A stretch of DNA of 64,000 bases from Rhodopirellula sp. SM50 (GTDB lineage Bacteria; Planctomycetota; Planctomycetia; Pirellulales; Pirellulaceae), in NCBI RefSeq assembly GCF_002289565.1, contig NZ_NTFY01000081.1:1-64000 (forward strand), in the 5' to 3' direction. This document shows positions 35,795 through 44,765 of this stretch, piece by piece. Below the pieces are notes generated by a model that had not been told where the DNA came from, did not search any database, and was given only the letters and a program-made list of their open reading frames with translations. A program made the position numbers and the translations under genes. Numbering within the stretch: the first letter of the stretch is position 1; every line of letters starts with the position of its first letter.

Positions 35795-38700
35795 TCACTG
35801 TTGCGCCAGCCATTTTTCGCAGCGTTTGGCGGAAATCTTGATCGCGGTGCCTAGCGGCTGGGCAAACAGGCTGACACGCAATTCTTCGATCATCCAGCGA
35901 AATTCGTCGGCCGAGCGGGCTTTGGGATGCTGATCCGACTCGGGAAACCGCGCGATCCACTGCTGCCAGAGACGGGCCACGGTCTCCGCACCGGATTGAT
36001 CGCGTGATCCGGCACCGCTACGCAGTTTGTCCAACCGATAGGTGATCGCCGACAGATAGCGTGGGTAGTGTTGCAGCCACTGCCAGGGTGTGACAGACAA
36101 GAACTCAGGGTGAACCAGCCAGCGGAGTTGTTCCTGCACGTCGTTGCCGGCGGCAGCGAAACGCGAGGTGGACAGCGATTCGATTTCGCTCCGCATGTTC
36201 AAGTACGACTGGCCGAACTGTGTCAGCCATTTCGCGACTTCTTGAACGGCGACGGAGATGCGTTCGCCGCGATCGACCCGCCGCGCTTCGAATGCCTCGC
36301 GGCCACGCACCAGGGCTTGGTTTTCGACAAATGCGATCCGCGCCAACAGGTCGATCAATGACGGTTCGAACTGGGCCGCCGGAACCGCACCGGCGAGTCG
36401 GATCTTGGTTTCGTTCAACTCCGGCAACCAACGGACTTGGCGTCTCAGTTCCGCGCGTTCGCTGATCGCGTACAGTCGGGTCAGGCCTTGCCGCATGATC
36501 GAATCGGCGGAGGCTTGGTCGGGGAACAATCCGATGGTGACATGATCCCCTTGGTCAACGAGTGCGGGGTACTGCGCGACTCGCACTCCGCCGCGCTCGC
36601 GTGTGACATCGACCGGTAGATGATCCAGATCAAAGGACCGCATCGGATCGCTCGGCAACTCGGTATCCATCTGGCCGCCGGCGTCGCTGGATGATTCGCC
36701 GCCACTGGCACCGAATTGCCGGGCCAGTGGATCGACCGATCGACCTTGCGCGATCAGCTTGCCCTCGTCATCGACCACGGAGATCAGGAACCGCAGGTGT
36801 TCCTCCAGTTTTTCGTCCTGAAAATCAGATTCGCTGATCGTCATTTCCGCGTGACGTGACATCGCACTGCACAGCGCGGGCATGAACGGGACCTGACCGT
36901 AGTGCGGCAGCAGTTCCTGGTAGATTTGCTGGGCGACATCGGCAGCGGGAACCAGATTGCGACGGATCCGTTTGGGCAGCGATTTAATCATCGCGATAAT
37001 CTTGCCGGGTAGCAGCCCTGGGACGAGCCAACCGAGTCGATCATCGCTGATTTGGGAGACCGCCGCTTGGTGGATCCGCAAGCTGACGCCATCATCTTCG
37101 GCGCCGGGTTCGTATCGATACTTCAGCGGCAGTTCGGTCTTGCCGACGGTCAGCTGGTCGGGAAAGGCGTCGCTGGAGATTTCATCGGTGGCGATGTCGA
37201 TCAAATCGGACGGCATCATGAACAACGTGGTCTCGTCGGCTGGCACGTCCGGGCGGTCATGCAACCAGGCCGACAGCGCCGTCGAATCGGTAAGCCGGGA
37301 AGCCCAATCGGGCACCGGCATGGCCTTGGCAAATTTCTCCAGTCGTCCCTTGTCACAGACGTCGGCCGGTAAACGTTGTTGATAGAACTGCGCCACCACA
37401 AAGTCATCGACGACCATGTCGCGTCGTCGCGTTTTAGCCGCCAGCACTTCGAACGATTCCCGAAGTGAGCGGTTGTGTCGCACGAATTTGGCATTGGTTT
37501 GTAATTGCTGTTCGACCAGTCCGTGCTGGATCAACAGGTCGCGTGCCGTGGCCGGATCGACCGGCGGCAGCGGCACGCGGCGGCGGACGACGATCGGCAG
37601 CCCGAACAAAGATTGACGTTGGTAACAAAACGCACCGCCCGACTTCTGGCTCCAGTGTGGATCGCTGTATGACGACTTGAGCAGGTGGGCGGCGATGGCT
37701 TCGACCCATTGCGGCTGGATCTTCGCCACGGTGCGGGCATATTGCTTGCTGGTTTCCACCAGTTCGGCGGCCACGATCCACTTCGGTTTGGATTCGAACA
37801 CGCCGCTGCCCGGCCACAGAAACAGCTTTAAATTGCGTGGCCCCAGGTAAACATTTTTTTCGCCGGCCATCGCGACGCCGGACAGAAAACCACTCAGCAG
37901 CGCCTGGTGGACCGCCGCATAACGTTCTTTGTCGATCGTGTGTTTGGTTTGATCGTCGGCGAACTGAATCGCGCCGATGCGCCGTCGCGGGGACGATGCA
38001 CCGGCGGCCCGCGAGCGGTTCAGGTCGGATGCGATCTCGCGGAGTTGCCGGTAGGTATCGGCCCATTCCCGCATCCGCGTCGGTGACAGGAAACGCCGAC
38101 GCAGTTGTCGTGTGAGCTTGGCTCGCGAGCAATCGGCGCGGGCCTGTTCGTAATATCGCCACAGTCTGAGAAACGAAAGGAAATCGCTTTCGGCGTCGCG
38201 GAATTCCGCGTGGGCCTGATCGGCCGCTTGCTGCTGGTCTTGCGGACGCTGTCGGGGATCGGGGATTTCCATCGCGGCCGCGATCGGCAAGATTTCCGGC
38301 AGCACGCCCAGTTCATCCGCAGCCAGGATGATGCGTCCGATCCGCGGATCGACCGGCATCCGGCCGAGTGACTTTCCGATCGCCGTCAATTCTTGTTGTT
38401 CGTCGATCGCACCGAGTTCCAGCAACGTCTGCACGCCTTCGCGGATCGATTCCGGTCGCGGCACATCCAACAGCGGCAACGCGTCCAGCGATCCGAACCC
38501 CAGCATCTTGCTTTGCAGCACAACCGAAGCCAAGTTGGTCCGACGTATCTCGGGTGTCGTGAAGGCATCACGGGACTCAAAGTCCATGGGTGAATACAGA
38601 CGCACGCAGACGCCGGGACCGACGCGGCCGCAGCGACCGGCGCGCTGGTCCGCACTGGCACGGCTGACCGGTTCGATCGGCAATCGTTGCAGCTTGCTGC

Positions 38701-40000
38701 GTGGACTGTAGCGGCTGATGCGTGCGGTACCCGTGTCGATCACCGAGCGAATGCCGGGCACGGTCAGCGAACTTTCCGCGACGTTGGTCGCAAAGATCAA
38801 CCGTTGTTTCTGGCCGCTGGGATGAAAGATCCGTTGTTGATCTTTTTGCGGCAACCGCGCGTACAACGGCAAGATCTCGACACGTCCCTCCAGTCCTAGA
38901 CGTTTGTAGTGACCGGCCACGCGGTGCGACACCAAACGGATGTCGCGTTCGGTGGGCAGAAAGATCAGCGTGTCACCGCCGCCACTGTGACCGCGCGACA
39001 GATCTTTGATCCCCGCGATCACATGGTGCGCCAGGTCATACGAACGGTTCTCGTCGGCGACGTCTTCCCAAGGAAGATACCGCATCTCGACGGGATAGCC
39101 GCGGCCTTCGACGGTCAAAATCGGTGCCGGCCCTTGTTGGTCACCAAAATGTTCGGCGAACCGTTCGGCGTCGATCGTTGCCGAGGTGATGATGATTTTC
39201 AGATCCGCGCGTTTTTGTTGCAGCCCCCGCAGGTACGCGAGCAAGAAATCGATGTTCAGCGAGCGTTCATGAGCTTCGTCGATGATGATCGTGTCGTATT
39301 GATCCAGGAATCGATCCGAACCGGTTTCCGCCAGCAGAATGCCGTCGGTCATCAGTTTGATCATCGTGTCGGGACCGGTCTGGTCGCCGAAGCGAACCTG
39401 GTAGCCGACCTGTTGTCCGAGTTGACATTGCATTTCCTCGCACAACCGCGTGGCGATGCTGCGGGCGGCCAGTCGTCGCGGCTGGGTGTGACCGATCATC
39501 GCGGCGCGACCGCGGCCGGCTTCCAGACAGAACTTGGGCAGTTGGGTGCTTTTGCCGCTGCCGGTTTCGCCACACACCACGATCACCTGCCGCGACTGAA
39601 TCAGTTCGATGATCTGATCCTTGTAGCCGGTGATCGGCAATTCGGCCGGATAGTCCAGCCGCGGCGTGTACGATTCGCGTTGTCGGCGTCGGGCAATCGA
39701 TTTGGCCAGACGCGATTCGAATTCCTCGCTGGAGAGACGCTTTTGTTGGCGGCGGAGCCGAAACTGGTCGGCCCGCATCGCATGCTCGATCACCAACTGG
39801 TCGTGGGGAATGTCGGCGATGTCCAGTTTGGTCGCGGCAGCCTGTTCGGTCAGTCGTTCAGCTGGGGCTTCAGACGAGGGGGCTTTCGCGGACGCCTCCG
39901 GTCGGGCAGCGTCGCCCCCGTCACCACCCGACGATGCCGCGGTCGCCTCGTCGGGCTCGGGCTGAGGCTTCAATCGGGGGCTGGTTGGTTTGAAGTTCAT
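35795..40000 (-). CDS. hrpA: ATP-dependent RNA helicase HrpA (DEAH box)
   Basis: The 1401-aa protein has Walker A GETGSGKST (144-152), DEAH at 241-244, the SAT motif ITSATIDAERF, and motif VI SADQRAGRCGR. The helicase-associated winged-helix/ratchet region and a long C-terminal HrpA-specific domain (DUF3418) complete it, matching the length of E. coli HrpA (1300). HrpA unwinds RNA and in E. coli affects mRNA processing and rescue of stalled ribosomes. The N-terminal 60 residues are low-complexity (Ala/Ser/Glu-rich). ATG 40000 is preferred over TTG 40015. Confidence 0.95.
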   Translation of the reverse strand: MNFKPTSPRLKPQPEPDEATAASSGGDGGDAARPEASAKAPSSEAPAERLTEQAAATKLDIADIPHDQLVIEHAMRADQFRLRRQQKRLSSEEFESRLAKSIARRRQRESYTPRLDYPAELPITGYKDQIIELIQSRQVIVVCGETGSGKSTQLPKFCLEAGRGRAAMIGHTQPRRLAARSIATRLCEEMQCQLGQQVGYQVRFGDQTGPDTMIKLMTDGILLAETGSDRFLDQYDTIIIDEAHERSLNIDFLLAYLRGLQQKRADLKIIITSATIDAERFAEHFGDQQGPAPILTVEGRGYPVEMRYLPWEDVADENRSYDLAHHVIAGIKDLSRGHSGGGDTLIFLPTERDIRLVSHRVAGHYKRLGLEGRVEILPLYARLPQKDQQRIFHPSGQKQRLIFATNVAESSLTVPGIRSVIDTGTARISRYSPRSKLQRLPIEPVSRASADQRAGRCGRVGPGVCVRLYSPMDFESRDAFTTPEIRRTNLASVVLQSKMLGFGSLDALPLLDVPRPESIREGVQTLLELGAIDEQQELTAIGKSLGRMPVDPRIGRIILAADELGVLPEILPIAAAMEIPDPRQRPQDQQQAADQAHAEFRDAESDFLSFLRLWRYYEQARADCSRAKLTRQLRRRFLSPTRMREWADTYRQLREIASDLNRSRAAGASSPRRRIGAIQFADDQTKHTIDKERYAAVHQALLSGFLSGVAMAGEKNVYLGPRNLKLFLWPGSGVFESKPKWIVAAELVETSKQYARTVAKIQPQWVEAIAAHLLKSSYSDPHWSQKSGGAFCYQRQSLFGLPIVVRRRVPLPPVDPATARDLLIQHGLVEQQLQTNAKFVRHNRSLRESFEVLAAKTRRRDMVVDDFVVAQFYQQRLPADVCDKGRLEKFAKAMPVPDWASRLTDSTALSAWLHDRPDVPADETTLFMMPSDLIDIATDEISSDAFPDQLTVGKTELPLKYRYEPGAEDDGVSLRIHQAAVSQISDDRLGWLVPGLLPGKIIAMIKSLPKRIRRNLVPAADVAQQIYQELLPHYGQVPFMPALCSAMSRHAEMTISESDFQDEKLEEHLRFLISVVDDEGKLIAQGRSVDPLARQFGASGGESSSDAGGQMDTELPSDPMRSFDLDHLPVDVTRERGGVRVAQYPALVDQGDHVTIGLFPDQASADSIMRQGLTRLYAISERAELRRQVRWLPELNETKIRLAGAVPAAQFEPSLIDLLARIAFVENQALVRGREAFEARRVDRGERISVAVQEVAKWLTQFGQSYLNMRSEIESLSTSRFAAAGNDVQEQLRWLVHPEFLSVTPWQWLQHYPRYLSAITYRLDKLRSGAGSRDQSGAETVARLWQQWIARFPESDQHPKARSADEFRWMIEELRVSLFAQPLGTAIKISAKRCEKWLAQQ

Positions 40001-40380
40001 AGAACGGGGAAACAAGGAAAGCCGCGAAGAAACTGAGTGGAGACTACCACCCTACGAAATTATCGCCGGCCTGACAGTGGGCGGGACAGGCATACGACCA
40101 AGCCCCAGGGACACTCGTTGGACATCCGCCGGTTCGCGCCGGCGCCATAGGCGCCAAGTTAAGCGATCCGTTCATCAACGAAGTTATAGTCACCCTCCCT
40201 CTGGGAGGGTGACTTCAGATGGGTAGACACCAATTCCCGCGGGGAGATTGTCGAAACCGCTTTACTTTCAATCGCTTCAAAACATCGCATTAATCTTTCG
40301 AAAACCCTGAGACCATCAGCTCCCGGTAACATCCTTGTCACAGTTGCGGCGCCTAAGAGCGTCAAAATTTAACGCCGAAC
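40001..40380. other. Divergent promoter region of hrpA and the ECF operon
   Basis: No gene is seen. It contains GGCGCCATAGGCGCC (about 40141) and the perfect 12-bp hairpin at 40188-40214, 167 bp before the sigma-factor start. Promoters for both divergent transcripts should be here. Confidence 0.5.
40188..40214. repeat. Perfect 12-bp stem, 3-nt loop hairpin (AGTCACCCTCCC)
   Basis: Arms 40188-40199 and 40203-40214 are exact complements around TCT. No T-run follows on either strand, so an intrinsic terminator is unlikely. It could be a REP-type element or a leader structure of the ECF operon. Confidence 0.8.
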
Positions 40381-40911
40381 GTGATGTCGATGCCCCCCAA
40401 CGAGCTTGCCGAAATGTGGAACCGCTGCTCGTCGCGGTTGCTGTTGATCGCCCGCGCGATCGGCGAGCCGGCGGAGGATGCGGTGCAGGAGGCTTTTCTT
40501 CAGCTCGCTCGCCAATCGCCAGCACCGGACGATCCCTTTGCATGGCTGGTCACCGTGACGAGAAACCAGATCCTGCAGTGGCGACGCAGCGGAGATCGCC
40601 GGCGTCGTCGCGAGCAGACGACGCAAGGTCATGTCTGGTTTGACGACCCACACCGGCAGATCGAAACCCAACTCGATGCCGAGCGTGTAACCGACGCGCT
40701 GGTGACGCTGGAGTCCCAGACGCGACAAGTCATCGTGATGCATTTGTGGGGCGAAATGAGTTTCGACAAGATCGCCGATGTCATGGGCTGTTCACGATCG
40801 ACGGCCCATCGTGTCTTCCAATCAGGCATCCGAACGATGCGGCAACAGTTCAAACCCACTCCAGACGCTCGACCCGGGGTCTCCGTCCAAGGATCCATCA
40901 GCGATGAATGA
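40381..40911 (+). CDS. ECF-type RNA polymerase sigma factor
   Basis: The 176-aa protein has a short sigma region 2 (NELAEMWNRCSSRLLLIARA ... EDAVQEAFLQLARQ ... PFAWLVTVTRNQILQWRRSG). A region 4 follows (LVTLESQTRQVIVMHLWGEM ... FDKIADVMGCSRSTAHRVFQ). The start may be GTG 40381 or ATG 40384/40390. Its stop overlaps the ATG of the next gene by eight bases (ATGAATGA). It heads a four-gene coupled operon, so it probably controls this operon and a cell-envelope response. Confidence 0.92.
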   Translation: MMSMPPNELAEMWNRCSSRLLLIARAIGEPAEDAVQEAFLQLARQSPAPDDPFAWLVTVTRNQILQWRRSGDRRRRREQTTQGHVWFDDPHRQIETQLDAERVTDALVTLESQTRQVIVMHLWGEMSFDKIADVMGCSRSTAHRVFQSGIRTMRQQFKPTPDARPGVSVQGSISDE

Positions 40912-41596
40912 GACAAACGATCCACTCGATGACGCATTCGCCGAGCAACTCAAAGCATTGGTTCCCGCTTCGATGCCCGGCGGACAGCGATCCGACGACC
41001 AACCCGCTCTGGTGAGCATGCTGTACCAAGCCGGGTATCAGGCCGGTTGTGAACGAAATGTCCATCGCATGGCGGCATCGCGTCGCACCACCACTTGGTT
41101 CTCGATCGCGGCGGCCAGTCTATTGACAGCCGTCTTGACCCTGCCGGTCGCCTACCGGGTCGGACAACGTTCCCAGGAAACGGACTCCGGCGCGAGTGGC
41201 TCCGGTGTGATTGCCGGCGGCGAGGGAGTGAATCAACAGGGCACGGTCCATTCCGCCGCACCGAGCCCCGCTGAAGCACAACGCCTCGAAGAACCGACAG
41301 GACAACCGGGCGAGTCACCGCCACTGATCGCCCCGAAGGTTGATTCAGAAAACACGCCGGCGTCGTTTGCCGTGACGCCATTCGATTTCAAACAGCTTGC
41401 GCGACTGTGGCAACCCGATTGGAAACTGCGCGAGCCGTCGACCGACACACTGACCGCATTTCATGGAGCGTCGTTGGACGATCTTCCGCGTTCCCGTTGG
41501 ACCGTCGCTCACGACGATCCGATGATTCCGCGTGAAACGCTGTCGGCCGGTGATCTTGCAGATTTCACCCTTGGACTTGAGGTCAATCAACGATGA
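40904..41596 (+). CDS. Single-pass membrane protein, putative anti-sigma factor
   Basis: The 230-aa protein has a soluble N-terminus, one transmembrane helix at about 65-85 (WFSIAAASLLTAVLTLPVAY), a low-complexity linker and a short outer domain. This topology and coupling directly behind an ECF sigma gene fit an anti-sigma factor. No HxxxCxxC zinc motif is present and no known domain is recognised. ATG 40904 is chosen over the longer open frame. The stop overlaps the next ATG (ATGA). Confidence 0.75.
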   Translation: MNETNDPLDDAFAEQLKALVPASMPGGQRSDDQPALVSMLYQAGYQAGCERNVHRMAASRRTTTWFSIAAASLLTAVLTLPVAYRVGQRSQETDSGASGSGVIAGGEGVNQQGTVHSAAPSPAEAQRLEEPTGQPGESPPLIAPKVDSENTPASFAVTPFDFKQLARLWQPDWKLREPSTDTLTAFHGASLDDLPRSRWTVAHDDPMIPRETLSAGDLADFTLGLEVNQR

Positions 41597-43101
41597 ATGT
41601 TTTTCCCGGCAAACCTGTCGTGATTCTTTGCTGCTTCGCTGCGGTTGTCTGGACACAGGTCAGCCATGGACAGGTGATGCTGTCGCCGACCGTTAAAAAG
41701 AATGAATCGGTGGCCGGACCGGCCAAGCCAGCGCCCCGGTTGGTGCTTCACGCGCGGCAACAGAGCGACCCTCCACTGCGTTATCGATTGTGGCCGGCGC
41801 CCGAGAAGCGTCGCCTGCGTGGCGCGATGGTGGCGGTCAACCGGTCCATGCTGTTGGTCGCACAGGTTTCGGCGAAACAAAAGCGTGACTTTTTGGATCG
41901 CAACGACGCGTGGACCGAGATGCCCATCGACGAGCTTCCGGTCGAGGAGGCCAAGGCGAGCTACTTGCCGTTTGAAACCGCGATCGGCGTCTTGCGGACG
42001 GGCGAGAATTGGATGGATTTGAAGTACGATCTCGGGTTGGAAGACATGTCGTTTTCCGAAAAGTTAGCGACGCTGCTTCCCGAACTCCAGGAATCGCGAG
42101 ATCTGGCGCGTCTGCTGTGCATGCGTGCCCGCGTCGCCGCGGCTGAACACCGCTGGGCGGATGCAGTCGACGACTTGCGTTTGGGATTCCGACTCTCCGA
42201 AATCACCGCCCACAGCACCAACACGCTGCTCAGTCGCTTGATCGGGATTGCGATTTCCGAATCCTTGCTCGAGACGATCGAGTCGATGATCCAACAGCCG
42301 GACTGCCCCAATCTTTACTGGGCGCTGGCGGGGTTGCCTGTCGACCGTCTGTTTGAAATGCGTGACGCGATCGAATACGAATCGACGGTGGCCTACCACG
42401 CCGGCATCCTGGCCGGACTGGACGAGTTGCCCGACGAAATCATCGGCGAAGCAAGGGCGTTGATTCGACTGAAGGAATTGTCCGATGTGATTGCGACGAT
42501 GTACGATTCGGTCAACACGTCGGCTGAAACGACTTTTCTGCATCAATTGTCGACCGGCGTGCTGATCACAATGATGGTTCAGCCGTCTCGTCAGCTGTTG
42601 CTTGAAAACGACGACTGGAAAGAACGCGTCGATGAACTCTCCGACGCCGAAGCCGTGTTGCGAGCGAGCGATTTCGAACTGTCCCGGATTCGCGAGCGAT
42701 GGTTGGCTTGGTCGTTGTTGCCCAATGAATTGTGGGACGTCAGCAAGGCCGAGCGTGACGCGGCGGTGAAGGTTTCAACGGACACTCTCACGCTCGGGGG
42801 GCAATTGGCGCGCATCATGTTGCCCTCGTTCCAAACTGCGACATCGAGGGGGCTGGACGTCAAACAGCAGCATCATCGGCTGCTGACACTGGAAGCGTTG
42901 CGGATGCACGCCGCTGAAACCGGGACGCTGCCCGAGTCGATCGAGAATCTCACTCCCGTGCCGGCGTGGTTGGACCCGATCTCGCGCAAGGCGTTCGTCT
43001 ACCTTCGACAGACACCCACCGAAGCCACCTTGTCACGTGCCGAAGGGCGACGCGACCAACAGAACCTTACACTCACGATCAAATTGCAGGTGACAAAATG
43101 A
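41593..43101 (+). CDS. Secreted hypothetical protein of the ECF operon
   Basis: The family is not recognised. The 502-aa protein has a signal peptide (MNVFPGKPVVILCCFAAVVW ... SHGQ) and is largely helical, with TPR-like stretches (DLARLLCMRARVAAAEHRWA DAVDDLRLGF). It probably acts in the periplasm or is envelope-attached. The start ATG overlaps the upstream stop, and its own stop overlaps the next start, so it is translated as part of a fixed unit with the sigma factor and membrane protein. Confidence 0.75.
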   Translation: MNVFPGKPVVILCCFAAVVWTQVSHGQVMLSPTVKKNESVAGPAKPAPRLVLHARQQSDPPLRYRLWPAPEKRRLRGAMVAVNRSMLLVAQVSAKQKRDFLDRNDAWTEMPIDELPVEEAKASYLPFETAIGVLRTGENWMDLKYDLGLEDMSFSEKLATLLPELQESRDLARLLCMRARVAAAEHRWADAVDDLRLGFRLSEITAHSTNTLLSRLIGIAISESLLETIESMIQQPDCPNLYWALAGLPVDRLFEMRDAIEYESTVAYHAGILAGLDELPDEIIGEARALIRLKELSDVIATMYDSVNTSAETTFLHQLSTGVLITMMVQPSRQLLLENDDWKERVDELSDAEAVLRASDFELSRIRERWLAWSLLPNELWDVSKAERDAAVKVSTDTLTLGGQLARIMLPSFQTATSRGLDVKQQHHRLLTLEALRMHAAETGTLPESIENLTPVPAWLDPISRKAFVYLRQTPTEATLSRAEGRRDQQNLTLTIKLQVTK

Positions 43102-44603
43102 TTCCTTCCAAACAGCCCCGGTCGGCACGACGAGCCGTTGCATTGTTGATGGTCTTCAGCGCCGGTCTGATCTCCGTCGCCGATGGGCAAGATCGCCGTG
43201 AGGGTCCGCCCCACGCGGCCCTGATCAATGATCTGGCGGCAAGTCATCCGGCGTCGGCGTACATCGATGCATCGACTCTGTTGGTCGCGGAGATCGACTG
43301 GGAAAAACTTGATGTCGACGCGTTCTTTGCCTCGGTCCAAAAACTGACGGGTGATCGACCGTCCGACGTGGCGATCGTGAAAGATCTGATCGGGAAACTC
43401 AAGGCCGGTAAAGCCGGCCGCATCTACGTCTTGGCGGGGCAGCAAACCCTGACGGACCGCGCGCCGCTGATTGTCATTCCGACACCGGACGCAGCCACCC
43501 TGTTCACTGCGATGAAAGGCATGTTCGGCGATAACGTCCGAATCGCACCGTCGGGATCCGCCTTGCTGTTCGGAACGCCCGATCAACTCAAACGCGTTGA
43601 ATCGTTGAACCCCGTCAGTCGCAACGACCTCCTGTCTCCGCTCCAAGACGCGAACCGCCTCGATCATTCCGTGGTGATCGCGCTGCCCGATGCCTCACGC
43701 GATTTGCTGACCAAGTTGTGGCCCGCGAAGGAACCCGATCGATTTCCCGTCAAGGTTTCACCGAGCCGGGCGGCCGCCGACATTCATCGTCTGGTCATCA
43801 CCGTTCAAACGCCGCCCCAACCGATGGTCAGGCTGTTGCTGGACACCGTCAATGCCGAAGCTGCCGACCGCGTCGCCGAAACCTTGGCGGCAATCAAGCA
43901 ACAGTTCGACCCCATGCTGGCCAACGTGACGTTGAACCGCGCGCCCAAACGGGTCATCGTGGAGATCGACCGTAAAACGATTGAGCTGGCTGAGACGATC
44001 GCATCCGAGATGCGTCGATCGGCAGCCCGGGCCAAACGGGTCGCGACCATGAAACAACTGGGTATCGCGTTTTACAATTACCACGACCGCGAAAAACATC
44101 TCCCGCCACGCTGTTTCGTCGCTGCCGATGGCAAACCCCTGCACAGCTGGCTGGTCGCGGTTTTGCCCGACATGGACAACCTGGCGTTTTATCGAAGCAT
44201 CCGGCTGGACCTGCCCTGGAACGCCGACGAGAACGCACGGATGCGAAATACCCTGCCCGCCGGGTTCGGCAGCCCGCAGTTGCCGGTCGGACACACCGTC
44301 ATCCGGGCACCGGTGTTTCCCGGATCACTCTGGCACGGGGACGGCCCGCCGAAACGACTGGATGACATCACCGACCCGGCGGCCAACACCATCTTGTTGA
44401 TCGAGGCACCCGACGACGCCTCCATTCACTGGGCCGATCCGACGCCGTGGGTGATTTCCGAAGACGATCCGATCCAGGATGTCTTTGGCGATCGCGACGA
44501 TGCACGCGTGCTGCTTGCCGACGGCTCGGTGCTGTTGCTCAAACGGGCCGAGATGGACAACCAGAAACTGAAAGCGATGTTGACCATCGCTGCGGGGGAT
44601 TGA
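43098..44603 (+). CDS. Secreted protein with C-terminal DUF1559-like domain
   Basis: The 501-aa protein has a signal peptide (RRAVALLMVFSAGLISVADG) and an unassigned N-terminal half (about 35-300). The C-terminal half resembles the DUF1559 head of planctomycete pseudopilins: MKQLGIAFYNYHDREKHLPP, then DGKPLHSWLVAVLPDMDN, then LDLPWNADEN. The usual N-terminal prepilin helix is missing, so it is a soluble version of that domain. It is coupled to the three upstream genes by ATGA overlap and ends the operon; family 1 repeats follow the stop. Confidence 0.8.
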   Translation: MIPSKQPRSARRAVALLMVFSAGLISVADGQDRREGPPHAALINDLAASHPASAYIDASTLLVAEIDWEKLDVDAFFASVQKLTGDRPSDVAIVKDLIGKLKAGKAGRIYVLAGQQTLTDRAPLIVIPTPDAATLFTAMKGMFGDNVRIAPSGSALLFGTPDQLKRVESLNPVSRNDLLSPLQDANRLDHSVVIALPDASRDLLTKLWPAKEPDRFPVKVSPSRAAADIHRLVITVQTPPQPMVRLLLDTVNAEAADRVAETLAAIKQQFDPMLANVTLNRAPKRVIVEIDRKTIELAETIASEMRRSAARAKRVATMKQLGIAFYNYHDREKHLPPRCFVAADGKPLHSWLVAVLPDMDNLAFYRSIRLDLPWNADENARMRNTLPAGFGSPQLPVGHTVIRAPVFPGSLWHGDGPPKRLDDITDPAANTILLIEAPDDASIHWADPTPWVISEDDPIQDVFGDRDDARVLLADGSVLLLKRAEMDNQKLKAMLTIAAGD

Positions 44604-44619
44604 AACACGTGGAAAAGGT

Positions 44620-44764
44620 GTGGGATAGGCTTCCAGCCTGTCGATGCTGAATGGATGAGCCTGGAAGGCTCTCTCACTGAATTGACAGGCTAGAAGCCTA
44701 TCCCACGGGAATTGACAGGCTGGAAGCCTATCCCACGGGGAGGCAAGCTGGAAGCTTACCCCAC
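44620..44764. repeat. Family 1 palindromic repeat cluster between convergent genes
   Basis: It contains GTGGGATAGGCTTCCAGCCTG and two inverted copies GACAGGCTRGAAGCCTATCCCAC. It closes with GCAAGCTGGAAGCTTACCCCAC, ending one base from the S46 peptidase stop (44766-44768). The cluster fills the whole space between the two convergent stops. Confidence 0.9.
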
Positions 44765-44765
44765 T

